A DNA stretch of 21,467 nt from Pleurotus djamor (taxonomy: Eukaryota > Basidiomycota > Agaricomycetes > Agaricales > Pleurotaceae): positions 1-21,467 of the forward strand of contig JAPEVF010000770.1 in NCBI GenBank assembly GCA_029747585.1. The letters run 5' to 3'. The translations under genes were made by a program, and so were the position numbers. Under the pieces are notes generated by a model. That model was not told where the DNA came from and made no database searches. It saw only the letters and a program-made list of their open reading frames with translations. Of this stretch, positions 11,160 through 20,600 are shown piece after piece. Within the stretch, counting starts at the first letter, position 1, and each line of letters starts with the position of its first letter.

Positions 11160-11366
11160 TGAAAACTGAAACGTTTTGATCCTGACGAGCGCTAACGGGC
11201 GCTACCGCTTTCTCAACTTTGAAACCACCTTTTCGCCTTTCACAACGGAAGAGAACAACAGAACGAAACGGTTCAGGGCAAGTTGGTAGATGAGAACAAT
11301 TTGACCACTTCGGGACGAGACCCTGTGATTGCTGGTTATATACTGCCAAGAGCGAACCACAGGTAC

Positions 11367-11461
11367 AGCGATTTAGTCTAGCGGTTTACGCGTCTACCTT
11401 CTCATTTTGCACCCGAGAGGTACGAGAGTTCGATCCCGCAGCTATCCCTCCTTGCCTTTTT
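11367..11461 (+). ncRNA. tRNA-like module with Pol III signals
   Basis: Box A TAGTCTAGCGG at 11374-11384 matches eukaryotic tRNA (Glu-like) box A. Box B GTTCGATCC is at 11428-11436. Between them ACC-TCTC pairs with GAGA-GGT around a loop (about 11396-11420), like an elongated anticodon arm. A T5 run at 11457-11461 could terminate Pol III. The acceptor stem does not pair, so this is not a working tRNA; it resembles the tRNA-derived head of a SINE. Confidence 0.55.
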
Positions 11462-11487
11462 CTTTCTGCAGCAACGTTTGGAAGAGC

Positions 11488-11567
11488 GGGATTGCTGGGA
11501 TTTGAACTCACGTCGCTTGCATAGTCAAAAATTGAAAGTGGCGATAAAACCGTTGAGCCAAAACGCC
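11488..11567 (-). ncRNA. Second tRNA-like module, opposite strand
   Basis: On the minus strand, box A TGGCTCAACGG (11560-11550) and box B GAGTTCAAATCC (11509-11498) lie at tRNA spacing. About five of seven acceptor positions can pair and the T arm pairs only partly. There is no T run downstream. It faces the plus-strand module across about 30 bases. Confidence 0.45.
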
Positions 11568-11761
11568 ATTACTATGAGGTGCACTAGAACATTGATAGCA
11601 CGTGGGAAAAGGGTTCGCTGACAAAGTGAGAAACCCCTTCCTATCTTGGCTGGCTGACTCATTGGGCAGATCAGACCCCATGAGCGCGCACAACGTCGTT
11701 TCCTGGCGCTAACGCCTCGGCTAACGCGGCGAACCGAGTCACAAAATCGTTTTTCGTTGCG

Positions 11762-11807
11762 ACCGTTTCGAAACGATCGTTAGCCGAACTTTGAACGTCC
11801 CTAATAT
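11762..11807 (-). repeat. Right terminal inverted repeat
   Basis: Perfect inverted copy of 11114-11159. TA follows the CCCTAA tip. Confidence 0.95.
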
Positions 11808-11985
11808 GTCTGTGTTGTAAGTGCCATCAGATAGTATACTATTGCTGCAATTGTGACCTCAACTTTCCGTGAGCTGTCACTATCCTTTGCTTGTGGTAAC
11901 TGGTGCGGCATGAGAAGCCCTCACACCCAGTTGAATTTGCGTGCCGACAAACTTTCCGTAACAATGAAGTTGGCTTAGTGTTAAA

Positions 11986-12753
11986 ATGGTTGCCCGAGGT
12001 GGGTCTAATAATGCCAACTTCCATATTCTCCCCAACGAGAAGGCTGCAATGCCTCTCGCCAACAGTGGAAATGTGCGGATGGGCTCTTATAACGATGTCG
12101 CAGGTAACCAATGGAACTACAACATAACGACCATCCACAACCATATCCACGGTCCTTCCACGTCCAACACTTCTCAAGAAAACCACCTCCCTGCCAACCC
12201 TACCATCCAGAGAGCGTCCGGCCGAAAAGGTTGGCGCACCGCCTTCGGTCGTTTCCGCGGCATTGCCTACACTCGGAAGAGCAAGGACATCGGTTCCTCT
12301 GTCATTGAAGATGGGGAACTTGTGCCGGTTTTGATGCGCTTCATGGGGATCAACACGGAGGACGATATTGAGCAGTTCGTCAAAAGGCTTTGTGGTCAGG
12401 ACAGGTATGCATGCTCAGTCCTACTGAAGCCCTCCTTTGTTCTAAGATGTTTCCGCATAGTGATGTTGTCGACGGCGCAGCGATCGCTCACATTGACGAT
12501 CAACTCGAACTCGTTTATGACCTTCTTTGTGAACTCTACTCACAGCGTAGCAACCAGAAAGGGTTCAAGATATGCTTGGGAGAAATATTTGCCCTGACTG
12601 GGTACCGCCCCTCAAATTCGGTACGAATCCACATTGTCTTCTTGAGAACCCCACATAATCTGACCATGGAACGATTAGGAAACAAAGATCAGACGTTGCT
12701 CAAAAATTGTGTTGAAAATTCTATCATGGCTCGACTACATGGCGAAATCTTGA
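11986..12753 (+). CDS. Hypothetical protein with N-rich N-terminus
   Basis: No enzyme domain is recognised. ATG at 11986 opens a segment rich in Asn/Gly (SNNANFHILPN, SYNDVAGNQWNYNITTIHNH), residues about 7-55. This is the style of short N-terminal motif seen on many Agaricomycete NLR-like and orphan proteins. A basic stretch (GRKGWRTAFGRFRG) and a helical part (EDDIEQFVKRLCGQD) follow. Intron 12405-12460 (56 nt) joins in frame to SDVVDGAAIAHIDDQLELVY. A second intron 12621-12678 with a CTGAC branch site then gives a short exon ending in TGA at 12753 (217 aa). Without that intron the frame runs to 12878 (278 aa). It starts about 180 bp beyond the TIR element. Confidence 0.6.
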
Positions 12754-14903
12754 ACCTTCCGCTCCAAGTCCGCGATCATAGTCCGGGGAAGGACAAGCGC
12801 GATGTGGAACGAAGGGAACCGATGGTATGTTGTGGCAAGCCTCCGGCCGTGAAAGTTGAAATGGGAGGGAGGGCCTAGAGTCGTCGTCCCAGCGTTAATG
12901 TTGAGCATTCTGCTTGTATGTAGCCCGGAAACGGTTCAAAGCATCTTCATCGCGTCCTGTTCTTTCCTCTTCTTCGCCACCAGACCGTAAGGGATCGTCC
13001 CTTCTTCCTCCTTGCCCTCCTCCTTCCCTTCTTCTTCCATGCCCTCCAGGTTGACCGAGCGGTGTTCACGATCTCCCAACGAAGTCTCCAGCGCAATGCA
13101 TCAGACGGCAAACGAAGCTGGTCGTCCGGAAAGAGCAAGGGCTCGAATGAGGGACAGAGGATTCTCCGGAACTGGGGTGGTCGCGTCCCAGCCGCTGCGA
13201 CGTTGAGGAAACGATCGGCGCTCAGTAATAGAGCATAGGAAGGTGGGGAGAAGGGACGAAGCGTGTGCCTTGATGCGATGTTATGTTGTATCGGAATAGC
13301 GTAATCTTCGACGGTGGGGATGATTATCAGCTCAATATCGTTCGGTATCTACTCTCGGGAACCTGGGATAGTATGAGTGACACCAATGGGAAGGAGTTGA
13401 GAGTTGAGTCAAGACTGTTTTAAAGGGGTCGTTGAGGATGTGATTTAGGACTAGGTTTGTATGGATTTGGCGTGGAAGCAGCGCTGGGGACGTGGGACCA
13501 ATGGCTGAGGATAGTGGAAAGAGGGGGCAGAGTGATAGACATGATTCAAGGAGGAGCAGCGCAGACAAGACGCGTAGGCCACGGCTCTGTATCGTAGACA
13601 TGATTCATTTCCGTTGTCCAGCAGGCATGTTCAAGCTCAGACACCCGCCTCTAAGCCATCTCCCACTCCCAGCGAATTGAGATGTCAGCAAGCAGGCGAT
13701 CATCTGGTCATCCCTTGCGTTTGGAGGACACGATCGACGATCGTACATTCGTGGAGATGTTGCTCTCGTACGGAAATAGGGAGCCACGACTGAGTGTGGG
13801 CGATAGCGGTGGAACCGGAAAGCTGTGAGTTGGGAGGTTGCAGTGGGGGTATAGAGCGGCCAGGAGCGAGGTGGTCGTATTATCAGACAGCACCATGGAT
13901 AGAAAGTAGACGAGAGATTGATGGGTGATGAAGAATACGACGCAGTGATCGAGGGGCGAGGAGCGTGGTTTGCGGTGGGAATTGGGGGTGGGGGATGCAT
14001 CGATGAGGGTGGGGCGGAAGAGAGGTTGCAGAGTAAGCGCGAACGATGACGATGGGATCCATGATGGGGCGAAAGCGTCACAACGTTGAGGACGAACCGC
14101 TGGGATCGATGGCCGTGTCAGAAGTTGAGCATAGCGCTCCCAATCTCTCCCCATCTATTTAGGCTCTAAAAACGTTCCCTCCGTCATACACATTCAGCTC
14201 TGAAGCCTGCTAGTGGATGCCAACTTGAATGGGCTGCGTATCTCTGGCTTGAATCGAAGCATCCGGGTGGGGAGAAGTTGTTCAAAAGCTAAAGGAACGA
14301 GGGGAGAAGGGTGAGGGAAGCAGTTAGAGCGTGTTATACGGTCAAGCAGAGAAACGGACGTACCTATTTGCATCAGCGCAGAGAGCTTTGTTGAGGAGAC
14401 GGAAAGACCAAAGAATCACATAGGCCTTGAGAGAAGCAGACTCGAGCACTGAGCTGACTCCCATCCGTAGGAAGGGAATCAGGCTCGAGGGACATTGAGC
14501 CCATCGACGTTGGACGAATCTGAAGCAAGGAAGAAAGTGAAATGCGGATGTCGTTGCTCTCAATGCGTGAGCTGGGGGAGGTCCTGCCATAGGAGATGCT
14601 TTTGTTGAAAACGAGCCACATTCGACTCTCAACTCGTCGAGGGCAATAATGAAGTCGTAGGCCATGGTGAAAACGAGGAGATGCTGATGTTGGAAACTGG
14701 ACAAGTTGGCGGGTGGGAAAGGAAAGTGTACGCGCGTCGCCCCCACGTGGGATAGACTTTTAGGCTTTCTGGATCAACGGTCCGACTACTTACAGCTGTT
14801 TGCAATATTGTTGACACTCCCAGAATCCGTGGGTATCGATTACGTGAAACCATGAAAACTAACTTAGCCAAATTTCTTCGATTTTCACCAAGCGCCCACC
14901 ACC
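12754..14903. other. Long stretch without a firm gene
   Basis: On the minus strand 12936-13100 is open and Glu/Lys-rich (for example TIPYGLVAKKRKEQDAMKML before a stop) and could be a last exon. 13150-13210 contains RRSGWDATTPVPENP in another frame. 14342-14670 has an open minus frame from an ATG (MAYDFIIALDELRVECG). None forms a gene with consistent splice sites by eye, and no family is recognised. Confidence 0.3.
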
Positions 14904-15494
14904 ATGGCTTCGCGACGCCAACCTTTGTCGCGTTATGGCGTATCTCCTGAATTCGTCGAGGACAGTGTTGATGACGACGACAACGACAACGAGCTCCCGC
15001 CACCTCACATGGCCTTTACTGGGCCCCGGCTAGCCCGCAAGACTTCCCCCCTACTTGAGCAACGACGCCGCAGCATGTCCAATGCCCAGCGTGATCACTC
15101 AAGCCCAGTTATCATTCAACTCGGCGACCGATCTGCACACCCATTGGATGGTCGCCAATATCCTTTCGAACCTCTTGCTCACACCCAAATGCCTCCACCT
15201 CCACCTCCACCCCCCGCGCTTGCTGCTCCCACAATCGCTGTAGACCCTGCAACCATTCCTATCCTCCCTTCCACATTGAAGGCTGGACCTACAATGCCGG
15301 TTGCCGAGTTCTGTGAACAACATGATGTTGGTGAACACCTTTGCGCATTGTTGTTCGAGAATGGCTACCGCAAGACGAATACCTTCCCCTTCATCACCGT
15401 CCCCAATCTCATCAAGATGGGGTTCAAAGATGGTGATATTGCAACCTTTCAGGTTGCGGTGCGAGCATGGGGTGTTCCGGTTCGACAAGATTAG
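14904..15494 (+). CDS. Small protein with proline run and SAM-like domain
   Basis: A single-exon frame of 196 aa starts in an excellent context (CCACCATGG) and ends in TAG at 15494. Residues 20-30 are Asp-rich, 97-104 are eight prolines, and about 132-192 form a compact helical domain (AEFCEQHDVGEHLCALLF, GYRKTNTFPFITVPNLIKMG, DGDIATFQVAVRAWGVP). This resembles a sterile-alpha-motif fold, usually a protein-protein interaction module. Similar small proteins are common in multicopy families of Agaricomycetes, often near transposons. No catalytic residues are evident and its role is unknown. Its 3' end runs into the tandem repeat at 15527. Confidence 0.75.
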   Translation: MASRRQPLSRYGVSPEFVEDSVDDDDNDNELPPPHMAFTGPRLARKTSPLLEQRRRSMSNAQRDHSSPVIIQLGDRSAHPLDGRQYPFEPLAHTQMPPPPPPPPALAAPTIAVDPATIPILPSTLKAGPTMPVAEFCEQHDVGEHLCALLFENGYRKTNTFPFITVPNLIKMGFKDGDIATFQVAVRAWGVPVRQD

Positions 15495-15526
15495 ACTTTA
15501 TTGGACGTTCTTTCCTCCCTACTCTT

Positions 15527-15658
15527 ATGGACTTTTCACGGACAATGTTGTACATGTTATGGACTTTTCACGGACAATGTTGTACATGTTATGGACTTCT
15601 TTCGTAGACCTTGTTGTACATTCTATGGACTTCTTTCGTAGACCTTGTTGTATTTTTA
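15527..15658 (+). repeat. Four-unit tandem repeat (32-34 bp)
   Basis: Units start at 15527, 15559, 15591 and 15625, each with ATGGACTT. Units 1 and 2 are identical (ATGGACTTTTCACGGACAAT...). Units 3 and 4 share a different core (TTCTTTCGTAGACC). The order A-A-B-B suggests two separate duplication steps. All keep TTGTACAT-like 3' ends except unit 4. The array fills the presumed 3' UTR of the SAM-like gene and touches the transposase stop. Confidence 0.95.
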
Positions 15659-16155
15659 GAGATACCCTGCATGTCTAAAGTACCCCTCCGCATCGGACGC
15701 TGTAATTATACCCATTACCAAGAGCATATCATACATAATGCCAGCACCTGTAGCTGAAAGAATGTAATCGCAATTTCTTTGTAAGTATGCCTTGATCTTG
15801 GAAAAAGCTTCCTCGATAGGATTGAAGTCTGGGGAGTAGGGTGGAAGAAGTTCAAGCCGCACACCTAAGAAGGTGAGCAGGGGATGTAGGTTGCAAAGTG
15901 ACGTTACATACCATGTGCCTCGATTAGCTCTCGGATTTCTTGGCCGCGGTGAATCGTGGCATTATCCATCACAAGGACACTCAATGTACCGGGGAAAGGT
16001 GAACAGAGTGGTAACTAGAAGTGAATTCGTCAGTGATTGTGAACTTGCGAGAAAGCAGATACAGACAACTTCGTCCTCAAGATATTGATAGAACAACTCG
16101 GCGGTCATAGATCCCTCAACCACCATACATCAGGAAAACCCCATTGTGAGGAGGA
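15656..16155 (-). pseudogene. 5'-truncated DDE transposase (Tc1/mariner-like)
   Basis: Catalytic-domain remnant of a cut-and-paste transposase (DDE_3 endonuclease type). Exons: about 16155-16067, 16014-15912 and 15864-15656, with introns of 52 and 47 nt. Visible: EGSMTAELFYQYLEDEV, VLVMDNATIHRGQ with the second catalytic Asp, and LPPYSPDFNPIEEAFSKIK with the distal acidic motif. The C-terminus (HAGYL-stop) looks complete. The N-terminal DNA-binding part and first catalytic Asp are absent: homology stops at about 16150, where AT-rich sequence begins. A +1 frame break lies at about 16125-16135, between NGVFL and CMVVEG. Confidence 0.85.
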
Positions 16156-17340
16156 GCCGAGTAAAGCTACCAAAAGCTAACAAAAGGTCCAAGAGATTAC
16201 AAAGCTACAAAAGAAAGGTATGCCCAAAGTAATGACTCAAAAAATCTCCAAAATCTTCGTACATTTGTCACAAGTTACTAAAATCTACCTAAAGATAAGT
16301 CACTTACTAAGAGTTGCCAAAGCAAGGAGAGCTGTAAAAGCACAAAAAGATTGTGAAACCATAGTTTTACNAAAAAGAAACCTGTATCACTAAAATATAT
16401 ATGAAATAGAGACATCCAATGTTGAGTGAAATTATTATATTATAGATATATGTAAACATGGGTTGACACTACAATAGATGCTACACAATTACCAACAAAA
16501 TACTAGGGAGCTACTAATGATGACATCTAACTATATGGCTAGCAACCCCTCAATACCGGATGAGCAAAGCATAACTACTCACAACTGAGTACTAAATCAT
16601 GAACTTGAATGGCAAGATACCGTTACTAAANAAGAACCATGCTATAAGCTATCAATACAAATAAGAGAAGAAGGAAAGAACGTACAGAGGTTGAAGATCN
16701 AAGTAAGCCAATGTTGAAGAAGGTGGAAGTTAGAAAAAGAAAAAGAATGTCGGAATAAACTGCAAGTGAGCCCGTATAAAACCGGGTCTGAGATTGAAAT
16801 TTCAAGTCCAGTGGCAATCACATAATTACGGATGTTGGCCATCATGCGCCGTGATGCCGGAATTATAATTTCCATTTTAAGTAAAGTCATTTATAGTTAA
16901 CCTTCTAGTTTAGGAAATTCAATTACTTTTCCTATTAGGGAAATTTCTTTAATTGGAACTATGATACGACCAAATTCAAATGAACATCTCTTTACTAGAT
17001 GATTGAGTATCTGTGGGTTAAGCAAAAAGACTTGCCTTTTTCAAATATAAGTCATTGGTGGTTTCTATAATATTTGCATTAACAGTATTATGATTTGAAA
17101 GCCAGCTACAGCTATGAAAAGCTAGGAAATTGGCTGGCAGCTTTCATTCATTAAGGGAAAGTGACAGAAAGCTAGTAAAAGCAAGAGATAGTGGGATGTC
17201 TGAGAACAAAATCTTTGAAAAGCTATAAAAAGAGACGGCACTAGAGTATCTTCTTATGAAATCTTTGCAGAGATAGATAAAGCCAGAAAAAGCTATAGGT
17301 GAGATATAGCCTATTTTCAAATCCTTCTAAAGCACTTTTA
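16156..17340. other. AT-rich island with clustered AAAGCTA motifs
   Basis: This part is visibly AT-rich compared with its flanks, has no coding frame and holds three of the six Ns (16371, 16631, 16700). AGCTA, usually as (A)AAAGCTA, occurs at about 16165, 16175 and 16203 at the left end and at about 17104, 17110, 17120, 17170, 17221 and 17291 at the right end; the middle is nearly free of it. It could be a degenerate transposon with subterminal repeats. I found no clear terminal repeats. Confidence 0.6.
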
Positions 17341-17695
17341 TTGATTTGAATGATTTTATTAGTACATACTTATTGTGGATCAGATTTGCTAGGCTTCTCG
17401 CTAAACTAGGTTTTCCTGATGCTGTATGCAGCGCTATATGCGTCCCATGTACAACCTTGTTCCTTCATAGCCGAATATTAGTGCATGTAAATTACCATTG
17501 CGAATTATCGCTGCAGTGCGCGAATCACAGCAAGGCACTCAGCGTTGGTGAGCTCCATGACCTGTCTCATTGCCGTCGTCGCATCTGTCACACTTGAATT
17601 TAACATGAACTCGGAAATGGCTCCCAACCTCACACATAGCAGTAAGGTTAAATACGGGTGATGTACTCTACAAAAGTTCATGTGTAAGGTAGAAA
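17341..17695. other. Downstream flank of the WD40 gene
   Basis: No firm gene. On the minus strand 17505-17630 is open with a helical coding look (LGAISEFMLNSSVTDATTAM) and ends in a stop. It could be an alternative last exon or the relic of another gene. Confidence 0.3.
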
Positions 17696-20600
17696 TCAAT
17701 GTTCGGGCTCCTCGTCTCCCGTGTCCACATCCCAGAGATGGACAGCACCTTCCCTCCCTCCAGATACAAGCCGCTTCCCATCCGGCGAGAAAGCAAGTGA
17801 CACAACCCAATCACCGGGGTTAAACCCCCATATCTGCTCCCAGGTATTGCATCGCCGCCAAATCCGTACCCTACCATCCCAGCTCCCCGTCGCAAGCACC
17901 TGTTCATCATCCCGGAATGCCAGACACTCAATGGCGTCATTGTGGGCTTTGAACGTGTGCATGATCTTCCCCCGATCAGCGCTCCAGATCTTCACTCTGC
18001 CAAAGATGGTGCCAGAAACGATCTGATTTCCGGAAGGACTCCACGCAAGTGACGTCGAGTCTTCAGAATTTTCCAACTCACTCACCACGTCATCCGCCAA
18101 ATTCCAGACTTTGAGAGGTTCAGCATTGAACGTTGAACGCCAATTGGGAGCCATCCCTCGAGAAAGCAAGGCGATAGACCTCGCTGTCCCCGCCTTCTAA
18201 CCTCTTGACCACCTCCCATTGACCTGCCTCCCGTCGCCACAGCTTGATCCAGCCGTTCTCATGCCCTGTTGCTAGGGTATGGTTATCGGTGGAGAAGCAT
18301 AGAGACCAGATGTTGCCACTGTCGCTGGGATCCTCGTCGTCAGTATATCTGGTGGTTGAGGGTGACTGCGTGGTGGTGTCGATGATGGTGACATCCTTTT
18401 CATCTCCAACAGCAATGTGTGAGACATTGTGGGAGATTGTTGACCCGTCCCCTTGAACCTTGAGGATTTCCTTGGGAGGTTGAGCGGTTCCGTCCCCAAT
18501 CCAAGTTGAGGTAGTCTGGCCGAAATGCGGGAGTGAGGTAAATATGATATTTGTCAGCCGGGAGAAAGCCACACTCTGTATAGTACTGGCATTGTACCCC
18601 TGCTGATAGCAACTGAGACACGCTACATGAACAATGTTAATGGCGGGATTCACAGATGTCAATAAAGCATCTCACCGAATGGTTGAAGAGCTCTGAAAAA
18701 GTCATTTCGGTGAGTCGTAAGAAGAATCGACGCGCCCCATTTGTATACTTCAGCGAAAGTTGGCCGTAAGTCCGAAGTAATGGGGAGAGGGTACTGAGTT
18801 GGGCTCGCACTGGCGAGTAGCCGTGTGAGTGTTAGCTTTGCCTCTGGTGCTGTCGCAAACGAGTGCAGGCGCACGGCAGCACTCATCACCTTTAATAGTG
18901 TCTCATCAGCATTTGGCACTTCTAGAAGTGAGGCGCGACGTGTATCTAGAAACATGCGAATGCCAATGTGCTCGAGATGGTATACCGGCAAATTGCTCAC
19001 CATGGTCCAAGAATGACTGGAGGGTTTGTATATCCACACTGATAGTGTTCAAAGCACGTTCTTTGTCTCCCTGTTCAGTTGATAGAATGTCGCAAGCGTG
19101 AGATAGGGATGTGAGAATGTGTGACGCATTCTCGAAAGGGTCCTGCTCGATGATGGGTAGGTTGCCTGAGTCCGCGAATGTAGAGAACATTTGTTCCCAG
19201 TCGTGTTGAAGCGATGAGTGGAATACGGCCTTAGGACGGTACTTCTCCGGTTTGGACGGGGCCTAATGAAATTCAACTGTCAGTCATGTTGGCCAAATTG
19301 ACGGATAAATATGATTCGGACATCTGAAGGGTCGGAGTCGGCGGCATCATCAGTCTCATCAATTGCTTCAGGAAAAGTCTGAGTCACCACTGTCAATATA
19401 CCGCACAAATCTGTGCCTGCTCTAGAGTACATACCCCGGGAATAGATAGCCTAACAATAGGCCCATCCTCACTGGGCTCAGATTCCGTGACAGCTTTAGC
19501 AAAGACCGACTGGTGGATGAGCTGCCCGGGTTGGATTATTCGAGGGCGTCCACGATGGGGTCTGATTGATGTTGGAGGTGAGCTTTATCAATTGCTAGAG
19601 TGTCTAAACATACCTCCATGTCAAGCCGTCCTGGGTTTCATAGGAGAGGGAGCCGAAGGGAATATACTCCAGAGGCAGCCAAAACCACGTTAACGACTCT
19701 TTCGGCGTCACGGGGATCCAGTTCCCCTTGTAGGGCTCGATGTAGAGACCCCAGAACTGGGCCTCGTAAGTCATCCACCGAAGTGAATCTGTGAAATTGT
19801 TCAAATTCTCATTCTTTGTGTTACCACCGCCACTGAGAATTATATCCAGTGTCAACTCTCGTGAGTCAGAGCAGAAAAGGAAATCGCATACATGTCAGAG
19901 TGAGTCCCCTTAAACCACACCTCCTTTACATCGCCTCGATTTGAGCCCTCGATTGGGCCGAGACCGCCGTTCACGTACTCGGGTTGAAACTTGGCTCGTC
20001 GCTCGTCCAATGCTAACGCGTGACGGAAGTGGCAGACATGGCCCATGCCAGACACGGTCTCCGGGAAAGATTGGCCACGAAAAATTCCAATCGAAGAGAC
20101 GGTGTCCCTGGTAGATGTCAGAGCCATCAATTGGAACGAAGAGCGCAATAGATAACATACCACACTCCAACGAAGTGGACTTTCACGTCTTTGTGGCACA
20201 GAGACCTCTTGAATGACCTACAGAGTTTCTCTTCTTCACTTTCGGATGCCTGTGGTTGCTGTTGACTGTCGTTGGATGCTGAATCCGATGCCTGGGTTGA
20301 AGGGGGAGTAGCGGTCGAGGCGCGAGTATGCGCTTTCAGCGCCGTGTAGAGCTCATATGCGCTATCGATTGCGAGTGAGTAAAGCGAAAAAGGTGAAGAC
20401 AAAGGAAGCTTACAAAGGAATCTGATTTTCGTTTCCTTTGTGGAGTAGTCCCACCTGTCGGCGCAAACCAATCAGCGCCAGCGTCAGGAAAAGGTTATGG
20501 TACCTACCTTCTCGATCATACCGGCGATGACGCGAACTTGATATGCTCCCCTTGAGAAGCCTATACCAGTATCAAACACGAGCCATTGAGTAGTCATGGA

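Larger units (their letters stand above)
11114..11807. mobile_element. Non-autonomous TIR element (MITE-like), 694 bp
   Basis: The ends are perfect 46-bp inverted repeats beginning ATATTAGGGACG. If the true tip is TTAGGG...CCCTAA (11117-11804), it is flanked by the dinucleotide TA on both sides, as for Tc1/mariner-like insertions. No transposase frame is present inside. The interior carries two tRNA-like modules in opposite orientation, a T5 run and direct GCGCTAACG motifs near both ends. Identical TIRs suggest recent mobility. It abuts the broken HET relic. The superfamily is inferred only from the TA flank. Confidence 0.85.

Noticed and set aside
11367..11445. Functional tRNA gene
   Set aside because: Box A and box B are good but the acceptor and T stems do not pair.
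12390..12878. Independent gene starting at 12390
   Set aside because: Its first part overlaps the intron 12405-12460; it is the second exon of the gene starting at 11986.
13605..14154. Long Ser/Pro-rich minus-strand open frames
   Set aside because: Composition follows from purine-rich plus-strand DNA; no motif, splice pattern or family supports a gene.
17409..17432. Possible second piece of the transposase (GGTTTTCCTGATG also occurs on the minus strand near 16130)
   Set aside because: The match is only about 13-18 bases and no transposase residues surround it, so it is probably chance.
18120..18662. Two separate overlapping WD40 genes
   Set aside because: The overlap is explained by a one-base frame break at 18126-18139 inside one WD repeat; splice phases link both parts to the same gene.
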